A program made the translations under genes and the position numbers. A DNA stretch of 10,080 bases, taken from contig MU839351.1 in the NCBI GenBank assembly GCA_030685235.1, positions 1 to 10,080 of the forward strand, read 5' to 3'. Each line of letters starts with the position of its first letter. Position 1 is the first letter of the stretch. This stretch comes from Copromyces sp. CBS 386.78. Taxonomy: Eukaryota; Ascomycota; Sordariomycetes; Sordariales; Sordariaceae. This document shows, piece by piece, positions 1-7,400 of this stretch. The notes beneath the pieces were generated by a model. That model did not search any database, was not told the DNA's origin, and saw only the letters and a list, made by a program, of their open reading frames with translations.

Positions 1-35
1 CCATCACCCTTTGACCGTGCTCTCAGCATATCAAT

Positions 36-1049
36 ATGGTCACTTTGAGAAACGTTCTTCTTCAGCCTGCCCTGCCTGGTGGCGCTGCTGGATTCTACAC
101 ACTACCAGGAGCCGCACCACCCAGTCTGTCCCAGAAACAATGGGTACACCCCTACGAGGAGGTCACACAACCTCTAATCTACATAAACCCTACCCAAAAT
201 ATGATCGACGCTGCGTTTGGGGCTGAAGACGATTTGGACCGTCATCTCCTAGGCATAGACGTAAACCCTTTGAATGGCACTGCGGAATATTTCCAGACCG
301 AGGGCGACACCGTCAGGACTTTCTACACCCATATCTCACATCCCATCCAGCTCGCCTTCCAAACCAACCATGGGTCATTCATAGTCCAACGGTCAGAATC
401 AGGACCTCTTGGCCCAACTCAAGTCTCGCAGACCATTGACTTCACATGGGGATGCGGGGAGCACTGCCTCATAATAGGAGAACTTAAACGGCATGGGATA
501 ATCGATCGCAAAAGGTGGACAGGCGAGCGTTCACCTAATGGCAATCGTATTCGGCTAGGAAAGGAGTTGAGAGCGTAAGTAATCGTCTCACAATGGTTGC
601 TGCTTACTAACAAATATTATAACAGATACTGCCATAAATACAAATGCTTCGCTACCTCGGTATTTGACGGCCAGCATCTCCTGATCCTCGTCTTTCACGC
701 TCAAACTGTACAACAAATCCGAGAGCAAGACTGCGAAGTCACGGGCCTTCTTTTCTCAACGGACTGGCCAACATTGCGGTATGGCCTCTTCCGGGCAGTG
801 ACCTATCAGATTCGGAGAATACAAGCTACCACAGCCCCGGCAGTGACCTTGGATGGCTATGTGCGCAGGTACAGATGGCGGTCATGGGCTCCTTATTGGG
901 TTGATGGAAATAATGAACACGAAGTGCATCCTAACGGATACAAACGGCTCTTTTTAATGGGTGCATGGTACTGGGCGGATGCGCAGGGAAACCCTATTTT
1001 GTACCAGGATGGTCAATGGGTTTGGGATACCGTCGAGCTCGGGTGGTGA
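36..1049 (+). CDS. hypothetical protein, two exons, 320 aa, Trp/Tyr-rich C-terminus
   Basis: Exon 1 is 36-574 and exon 2 is 626-1049 (stop TGA 1047-1049). The intron 575-625 (51 nt) has a GTAAGT donor, an ACTAAC branch point near 606-611 and an AACAG acceptor, and joining the exons keeps the frame (phase 2). The ATG at 36 is the first in frame after a stop at 12-14; an upstream exon beyond the window edge cannot be excluded. I do not recognise the family. No signal peptide, membrane helix or known catalytic motif is evident. The first half is mixed and Pro-rich near the N-terminus. The second half (from about residue 180) has a compact, globular look, and its last 60 residues are unusually rich in Trp and Tyr (motifs such as YRWRSWAPYWVDG and MGAWYWADAQGNP), which could form an aromatic binding surface. 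The splice structure and long open frame make a real gene likely; the function is unknown. Confidence 0.72.
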
Positions 1050-1134
1050 CAGCTACTGCTTTCGACTGGTTTACGTGTTTGGAAATGTGGATCCCACTCG
1101 TTTGCTTGTGCTACCTCCCTCTCGGGCCTCTCTT

Positions 1135-1141
1135 TATATAA
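1135..1141 (+). promoter_or_regulatory. TATA box and pyrimidine-rich leader of the kinase-like gene
   Basis: TATATAA lies 94 nt upstream of the ATG at 1235. It is followed by a C/T-rich tract (about 1159-1207), the usual transcription-start context in filamentous fungi, and a CCAAT at 1150-1154. The start site itself is inferred. Confidence 0.5.
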
Positions 1142-1234
1142 ACCTTGAGCCAATCCCATCTCAGTTCTTACTCCGTTCTCACTCTATTACACTCATCACT
1201 ATACCCTAATCCTAACGCTGTCCGGTGCTGGAAG

Positions 1235-1998
1235 ATGGATGACGATGATACTCCCGAGATCAAGGTATATATAACTTCCAAAGGCTTGTTGATTGATTGC
1301 CCTTAATGATTCGATTTCTGTAGGACATACAATTCGGCTTCCGACGTTTTCAAGCCCCTGCAACACGAATCTCCGCAAACCGGTCTGTCTTTCTCTTGGA
1401 TGTCCCGCCGAGTCCAATTGCTTGCTGGTTGCCGTCCTGGATGCCACAGCTCGTTCGCTCCTTGCTACAGCGATTGCTACCAGAATGGTTCTTGCCGACA
1501 ACTGTCATTCTGAAGGAGCGAAATCCCGCCAAGGCAGATAGCTACGAAAACGAAATAGCGGCATACCAGGACCTTCAACAGCTCCAGGGCCACTGCATCC
1601 CACGCTTGTTTGGCCAGGCCGCCATCCACGATCACAGGCAGACAAGATACCAGATGAGCAAGCTGCCGATTCCTGGTATCCTTCTGGAAAAGGTTGAAGG
1701 AGTGCCGTTGCACAATTTTCCTGCTGAGGAGCTGGGGGATCGCCTTCTTGAGCAGCTCCAGGAGACGTACAGACTCCTTACAGAGGAGGGCGTTGTTCAT
1801 GGGGACCCAAACCTTCACAACTTTATACGTGTCAACAACGAGAGGACGGTTGCTATCGACTTTGAGTTTTCCTACCCTCTTCCTAGCGATATAAGGAATG
1901 AGCATGACTTCGAGACCTTGAAAGACCAGATTGAGCGGCAAAAGAAGGCGGCAGAGGGGCGGAAATCGGTCTATCCGGCTCTATCGGAGCTTGGTTGA
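1235..1998 (+). CDS. protein-kinase-like protein, two exons, 234 aa, DFE in place of DFG
   Basis: Exon 1 is 1235-1264 (ten codons, acidic MDDDDTPEIK), the intron is 1265-1323 (GTATAT donor, CTGTAG acceptor, 59 nt), and exon 2 is 1324-1998 (TGA at 1996-1998). Splicing is phase 0 and places an ATG downstream of a good TATA box. Visible kinase landmarks are a VILK lysine at K74, a helix-C type glutamate E87 in ENEIAAY, hinge-like LLEKVEGVPLHNF (130-142), catalytic loop HGDPNLHNF with H169, D171 and N176, and AIDFEFS with D189-F190-E191 at the metal-binding position. There is no Gly-rich loop before K74, and the protein ends soon after the DFE segment, so the C-lobe is minimal. This fits the small fungal kinase-like/aminoglycoside-phosphotransferase-like proteins with HGD loops. 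Catalytic D171, N176 and D189 are present, so activity is possible; substrate unknown. An in-frame TPR remnant starts just after the stop. Confidence 0.78.
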
Positions 1999-2358
1999 AC
2001 GGGGAGTTTCAACCGCCACATCCCATCTGCAAAGATATACAGGATCAGGGTGGCCTGCCGCTTACTCCAGACGAGCATGGGCAACCTGGCGTCGACGCTT
2101 TGGAACCAGGGCCGGTGGGAGGAGGCCGAGAAGCTGGAGGTGCAGGTGATGGAGACTCGCAAGACGAAGCTCGGGGCCGATCATCCCTTGACGCTGATGA
2201 GCATGGCCAACCTTGCTTTCACGTGGAATAGTCAAGGTCGACGTGAAGATGCCCTAGCGTTGATGCAAGACTGTGTTGAGGCTCAGCAGCGAGTCCTTGG
2301 GCCTGAGCATCCTGACACGCTGTCGTCCTTGGTTACTGTATCGAAATGGAGTAGCTAG
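1999..2358 (+). pseudogene. kinesin-light-chain-type TPR array remnant
   Basis: The frame is open from 1999, directly after the kinase-like stop, to TAG at 2356-2358. From about 2065 it encodes about two 42-residue TPRs of the kinesin-light-chain class. Hallmarks are SMGNLASTLWNQGRWEEAEKL, KTKLGADHP, SMANLAFTWNSQGRREDA and QRVLGPEHPDTLSSL, ending in KWSS. Arrays like this form the ligand-sensing C-terminus of many fungal NB-ARC or purine-phosphorylase NLRs. Here there is no nucleotide-binding domain, and the first in-frame ATG (2077) falls inside a repeat. The most likely reading is the 3' end of a deleted TPR receptor gene. A 93-residue protein from ATG 2077, or a product reached by alternative splicing of the kinase-like transcript, is possible but unproven. 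The 80 nt between the kinase stop and the first clear TPR residue show no similarity I can name. Confidence 0.7.
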
Positions 2359-2696
2359 GCTCATCTTAATTCTTCTTGCTGTATAGTGCAATCTGAAGGC
2401 CTCTATTCGGTTACATGTAAAGCTACCGTAAAAGTGTCTACTGGGGGACCGCCATAACGAAGGTACCCGAATATTTAGGGTGATCACTCAAAGCACCTGG
2501 CCAGGACAGTGACTTGGTTTATAAATGATGGAAGGCAAGAAGCGAAGTAGCCAAGGTGAAGATGACGGTCAATTGAATCCTATGCTATCTACCCGCCAAC
2601 ACATTCCGGCCCTTCTGGGCCTTATCCTTTCCTCCTCTTCGGCTCACTGAATGAGGTACCTGGAGTGACCGCCTGCCCGAGGACTTCAACACCGTC
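2359..2696. other. intergenic stretch, one weak small ORF
   Basis: No confident gene. There is a TATAAA at 2520-2525 and a short ORF at 2525-2650 (+, 41 codons, starting MMEGKKRSSQGEDDG), which could be a leader or a degraded 5' exon of the coiled-coil ORF that follows. The frame of that ORF is open upstream of its ATG only back to a TGA at 2652-2654. Confidence 0.3.
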
Positions 2697-3119
2697 ATGA
2701 CCAACAACACCGATAACACCAACAGCCATGTTCGGGTTCCTAACCCGCCGCCCTGGCTGGTCATCCTTCACGATCAGCTTGCGCTCGCCCATAACCAGAT
2801 CCGAGGAATCGCCTTGGCTGTCGGTAATAAGCATACTCAGGAACTCACCACCCTCAAGGAACAATACGAAGTCCTGAGGAAGAACTACAACATCGTCACA
2901 ACCCTCTGCGAAGCGGGATTCGAGGCCTCTCAAAACACCGTCGCCCGCCTCGAACAACAGGTCCAACAAGCCAGCTCTCGATTCGCCTCTGAAGTCTGGA
3001 CTGCCATCGCTAAATACGGCAAGAAGGACTGGCATGCAGCTCTCAGCCAATCGACTCGTCTACAAAGGTGTTGGCGGCTGCGCCGGCAGTGTGTTGCAAG
3101 CCAACCACCATGGTTATGA
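2697..3119 (+). CDS. coiled-coil hypothetical protein, probably frameshifted at its 3' end
   Basis: ATG 2697 to TGA 3117-3119, 140 codons. Residues 1-25 are Asn/Pro-rich and polar. Residues about 30-105 are helical with heptad-like spacing (TLKEQYEVLRKNY, TVARLEQQVQQASSRF), so a coiled coil is likely. The last 25 residues are encoded inside the left arm of the inverted repeat and are probably not native. Relative to the right arm, the left arm lacks 2 nt at about 3037-3040, just before the arms become nearly identical. One frame over, the sequence stays open to TGA 3205-3207 and reads LSANRLVYKGVGG, then two 9-residue repeats. The intact ancestor was probably longer and included the arm. I do not recognise the family. 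No promoter or intron is clear apart from the TATAAA about 170 nt upstream. It is either a small gene with a damaged end or a pseudogene. Confidence 0.45.
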   Translation: MTNNTDNTNSHVRVPNPPPWLVILHDQLALAHNQIRGIALAVGNKHTQELTTLKEQYEVLRKNYNIVTTLCEAGFEASQNTVARLEQQVQQASSRFASEVWTAIAKYGKKDWHAALSQSTRLQRCWRLRRQCVASQPPWL

Positions 3120-3142
3120 TATGCCAGGATGGAAGGGAAGAG

Positions 3143-3196
3143 GTGGGCTAATGCAGGCAGATGAAGAAGGTAGGTTAAGGCAGGTACATGAAGAAG
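3143..3196 (+). repeat. 27-bp tandem repeat, two units (left arm)
   Basis: Units 3143-3169 and 3170-3196 are diverged copies of the pattern GTRGGYTAAKGCAGG + TACATGAAG-type ending. Each is nine codons (type LMQADEEGR / LRQVHEEGP), so changes in unit number would keep an overlying reading frame open. Confidence 0.8.
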
Positions 3197-3267
3197 GTCC
3201 ATCGTGATCAGTTTGTCGTAGCGGATCACCAAACCGTGATCCAACAAGACAAGAGCGAGCGATGGAC

Positions 3268-3348
3268 CTCCTTCATGTACCTGCCTTAACCCACCTCCTT
3301 CATCTGCCTGCATTAGCCTACTTTCTTCATCTGCCTGCATCAGCCTAC
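3268..3348 (-). repeat. 27-bp tandem repeat, three units (right arm)
   Basis: Units 3268-3294, 3295-3321 and 3322-3348, read on the minus strand, are the same 27-bp motif as in the left arm but with one more copy. The middle unit best matches the first unit of the left arm, so 3322-3348 is the extra or lost copy. On the minus strand they encode nine-residue units of the RLMQADEES / RLMQADEGG / GLRQVHEGG type. Confidence 0.8.
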
Positions 3349-3547
3349 CTCTTCCCCTCCATCCTGGCATGTCATAACCATGGTGGTTGGCTTGCAACAC
3401 ACTGTGGGTGCAGCCGCCAACACCTTTGTAGACGAGTCGATTGGCTGAAAGATGTGCATACGGGGCAGGGCTGCGGAACAGGAAGACGCTGAAGAACCAA
3501 ACTACGAACAGACAAAGCACTCGCGCCTTTTTCAGGAGAACCACCAC
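3349..3547 (-). other. minus-strand open frame with hydrophobic leader, reading into the inverted repeat
   Basis: The minus-strand frame entering the right arm reads a basic-then-hydrophobic stretch (KKARVLCLFVVWFFSVFLF) followed by PAPYAHLSANRLVYKGVGG and the nine-residue repeats. It then runs on through the loop and back along the left arm to about 2930. There is no ATG: the frame opens after a TGA near 3630 and its listed first codon is GTG. The leader resembles a signal peptide or membrane anchor, but without a start codon or splice support this is at most a degraded exon. Confidence 0.2.
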
Positions 3548-4497
3548 TGATTGGTTCCAATGATTCTTTGGCGTTGCTGGGCTTTGCAGCTGCCTAAGTC
3601 CGAGGTTTCTTCCGCTGCCCCCGCAACCTGTCAGATTTCAAAGATGGAGTCTGGCTATCCTCTACCGAGGTCAACGGTCCAACCACGTCACCTGATTTTG
3701 ACCTGATTTCCTTGGCATTACTGGTGGTGGGTGGTTTCGTTAATGGGTTGTGCAGAACCGTAACAGATTTGGTGAGAATCGCACCCATTCCTGTTAGTGG
3801 ATTTGAACATCCCATTCACAGACCTGAGCCAGCTAACTGGGGAACCCAATAGCCAGGGCTGCGAAACAAAGTGGCGGCCGCTGCGTTGTCACTTGCAATC
3901 TCCGCTTTCAACCTTCTGGACCCACTTCCCGATTCTTACTGTATTTCGTGCAATCAGACATGCACTCCTTCTTCCTCCTTCTTACACAAAAGTCCTCACA
4001 ACTAGGATAAGCGTCGTAATACTGAGCGGCTCGGCTACCTCGCAATGAGCATTCGGGTTGACCTGTTTACAAAGCTGCAGGCGTTTACTGGCGGGGTTTA
4101 GCGTTTGGCCGGCATCGCCCCACCCGAAATCATCAGACGAAAGCGCTACCCCATTACACGCTGGGGCCATTACTTTGGCTGCGCGACCTGTTTTTGAACT
4201 TTCATAAACCCCAAGGCCCGAGCAAACAGACAGAGCCGTCGGCGACATCCAACACCGATAATCTATGTCCTGAATTACGTTCCATACCGAGCGCAATAAC
4301 GGGCTGTAGGATCGAGCGTACGTACGTTTCGCCGACTCTTGTTGTGAATTTCGATTGGCGCCAGAACCGCCTAGGCTGATGCGCTTCACATTCGCTTTTC
4401 AGCCCTACGATAAATCTCGCAAGTCTGATATCAATTTCGAGATCTTTTCCGCAACTACGAACGAGTCTATCCCTTGTTGAAAGTGCTCGCTGAGATC
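3449..4497. other. gene-poor stretch upstream of the NLR gene
   Basis: About 1 kb with no convincing gene. Open frames on both strands here are short or lack ATG starts and resemble no family I know. It holds a 10-bp palindrome CGTACGTACG (4317-4326) and presumably the NLR promoter, although no clear TATA box is seen near 4400-4490. Confidence 0.5.
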
Positions 4498-7400
4498 ATG
4501 GCTGGCGCTTCACGTAGCGAGCGAGTGAAACAATTCCTCAGACGTGTGGGCATAGATCCGGCGAAATCGAAGACGCAGGATAGCTCCCCAAAATATGGCG
4601 CAGTCTCCTCGTTAGTCTCCTCGTTAGCGAACATATCACAAGGTATTTAAAGCGATGAAGCTCTCCCTTTCTCGTGCTGACAAGCTCTAGCACATGGGCC
4701 CCGGCCGCCTTCAGCGACAGACGCCGTAATTGCACCCGTGCCCGAGCAGCTCCGCAACGAAGCTCACGGCTCCACTCCGGCTAGCAACAACGCCTCATCC
4801 GACCACGCTGTCCCACTACAGCCACAAACATCACCCGCCGAGCCGCTTTCCACAGGGGCTGTCCCTTCACGGGAACTGGCCTCTACCACCTCTTTCGATA
4901 GAGATAACTTCGTAGAGACGAAAGAGTCGGGCCGAGCGCCACACACGGGGTCCGCAGAGCAATCTTCCAAGCGTGCGCTTTGGGACCAGGCCGTGGCGCT
5001 GCTGCAAGAGTCTCAAGAAGACCCGGCCATCGTGGGCATTGTCAAGGAATTCACGTCGAACCCAACCGCCAGTCCCGATGGCAGCCCCGACTCCGTCAAG
5101 GGCTTGGCGAAGGATATTACGGAGGAAATGGAGCGGGAAATTAAGCGTCAACCACAGGACGACCACAGGCATCGCTTTGTCGAAAAGACCATCTCGATAC
5201 TAAACAAATTCATTGCAGTTGGTGATGTCGTCGTCAGCTTCGATCCCGTGCATGCTGCTCTTCCTTGGGCTGCTGTCCGCTTTGTTCTTGTGGTAAGTGT
5301 CGGCAGCCTGCACAATGCGTGTGCCCTTTCTGAAGCCGGCTAATCTTTATAGACCTTAACCGCCAGCAGCGAATTAAAGAGTCAACTTCTCGGCGGCATT
5401 GCGAAGGTCACTTCACTAGTCCTGCAATGCCACACGTACCGGCGATTGTACATAGAATCCGATCCCACCCTCCAGCCACCGGAAAACGTCTCGAGCGCCT
5501 TAGAGACATCCATTATCCAGGCTTACGCCAAATCGCTGCTGTTTCTTGGCTTCGCAATCCAACGCCAACGAAGTTGGAGCAGATTCGTCGATGCTTCTTT
5601 CAAACATAGCGATATAGACAAATATACAGGAGGTCTGCTGGAGAGTGGAAGCCAACTCGCCCAAGCTGCAGACGATTGTGAGAAGCATTGCAATCTTCTC
5701 AACCGCTCAACAGTCAATGAACTACACAATGTCGCAAAAGAGTTGCGTCAGGAAATCCTGGACCAGACGTACGTTACGGAAATATCTTCAAGCGCGCACC
5801 CGCTAACGTTATCTATAGTAACTTAGTCCTCAAAATCCACCAAGATTTCGTTCTCGCCAAGCTGCGCACGGCCAAAGGTGCCGCGTTTGATCACCTTGAC
5901 CAGGAGCGCGAAGCAAAATGCCATCCGGGAACCCGGGTCGCCCTCCTCGACGAGATAGGTACATGGGCCAGCAATTCGGAGAGCCACAGGATATTCTGGC
6001 TGCAGGGCATGGCGGGGACCGGCAAGTCCACCATCTCCCGTACGGTGGCACGCATACTGGCCGACCGTAAAGATCTGGGTGCCAGCTTCTTTTTCAAGAA
6101 GGGTGAGGTCGATCGCAACAGCGCGGCGCGCTTCTTCACCACGATCGCTTCGCAGCTCGTCCGCCGGCTGCCTGCATTGGCCCAGCATATGAAAGAGGTC
6201 ATCGAGACCGATCCCGAGATTGGCGAAAAATACTTGACTGTACAATTCGAGAAACTCATTCTACAGCCGCTGAAGAGGCTTGATCATGACCGCCGGATTT
6301 CTTCGGAGACGGTGGTGATTGTGATCGATGCACTTGATGAGTGCGATCCGGACTCGCATGCTACGGCGATTATCGGCCTCCTGCCGCAAGCGAAGCAGTT
6401 ATCATCGATCAGCCTCAAATTTTTCGTGACCAGCCGACCGGAATCTCCCATTCTAAGAGAGTTTCGGAAAATCAGCGGCGCATACCAAGATTTGATCTTG
6501 CATAGCGTGGACGAATACATCGTCGAGAAAGACATATCCGTATACTTCGACTCGGAGCTTTCCAAGACTAGGGATGATCACAATAGGGCTTGTCCCGACT
6601 GGCCGCTGCCCTTGGATTGGCCAGGTCAAAACAACCTCCAAATCCTGGTTAAGAGGGCCGTTCCGCTATTTATTTACGCCAAGACCGTCTGCCTCTTTAT
6701 TCAGGATGGAAACTGTGGTGATCCTGACACGCAGCTGAACAAGATACTACAGTATCAGACGATGGGACAGGAGTCTCAGCTTCACGCCATGTATCTCCCG
6801 ATTCTAGACCAAATGCTTATGAAACGCATTGATTCGGCAATCATCAGCCGTGCTGACAAGGAACAAAAGGCGATAGTGGAAGAGTTCCGCGAGATTGTTG
6901 GCGCGCTCGTAATCCTCGCTGATCCTCTATCGGTTAAGTCACTTGCTGGACTGCTTGGGATTAAGGAACAAGCCATCGGCCATAGGCTCAGCCTGCTCAA
7001 TTCGGTCCTGAACATCCCGTCCGACGTAACCGCGCCGGTCAAAACACTCCACCTATCGTTCCGCGACTTCCTTATCGACCCTGAGATGCGGGCTACCAAC
7101 CCGTTCTGGGTCGACGAGGAAATGACCCACGGGAAGCTAGTGACCAAGTGCCTCAAACTGCTGAGAGACTGCCTTCAAGAAGACATTTGCAGCCTACAGA
7201 GGCCCGGGAAATCTCGAGCAGACGTCGACAGACAAATTTTCCTTAAGCGCTTGCCATCTGAGATTCAATACGCGTGTCTCTACTGGGTCTATCACTTGAA
7301 GCGGAACAAGTACACAGTCCGAGACGGAGATAAAGTACACCATTTTCTCACGCGTTACTTCCTCAACTGGCTTGAAGTGTTGAGTCTCATGGGTAGGATA

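Larger units (their letters stand above)
3043..3448. repeat. large imperfect inverted repeat (hairpin), arms 162 and 189 bp, loop 55 nt
   Basis: Left arm 3043-3204 is the reverse complement of right arm 3260-3448, with 9 mismatches over 162 aligned bases (about 94 percent) and one extra 27-bp unit in the right arm. The loop is 3205-3259. Weaker matching, needing a 2-nt gap, continues outward to roughly 3034 and 3457. The outer ends start TCAGCCAATCGACTCGTC and end with its complement. No flanking target-site duplication, transposase or common fungal terminal motif is visible, so an inverted duplication of part of a local gene is favoured over a foldback transposon or MITE. In RNA the arms could form a long, nearly perfect double helix, a possible Dicer substrate. 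Confidence 0.92.

Noticed and set aside
1477..1941. 154-codon minus-strand open frame
   Set aside because: Antisense to the kinase-like exon, with no recognisable motifs; the plus strand has the HGD/DFE landmarks.
3143..3348. Tandem repeats as a CRISPR array
   Set aside because: The 27-bp units are directly contiguous with no spacers, and the genome is eukaryotic.
3043..3448. Inverted repeat as a MITE or foldback transposon
   Set aside because: No target-site duplication or known terminal motif was found at either edge, and the arms retain an open coding frame with in-frame 27-bp units; gene-derived inverted duplication fits better, though a genome-wide copy count could change this.
3798..3812. 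GTTCAAATCC on the minus strand, resembling a tRNA T-loop
   Set aside because: The flanking 5-nt stems do not pair and no acceptor stem or anticodon arm can be placed.
4317..4326. CGTACGTACG palindrome as an operator or binding site
   Set aside because: A short simple alternating palindrome can arise by chance; nothing around it supports a regulatory role.
3982..4389. 135-codon minus-strand open frame in the gene-poor stretch
   Set aside because: Starts at GTG, has no splice support, no recognisable domain and a composition like random translation.
4738..4740. GTG at 4738 as the NLR start
   Set aside because: Non-ATG starts are rare in fungi, and an in-frame first exon with ATG 4498 and good splice sites is available.
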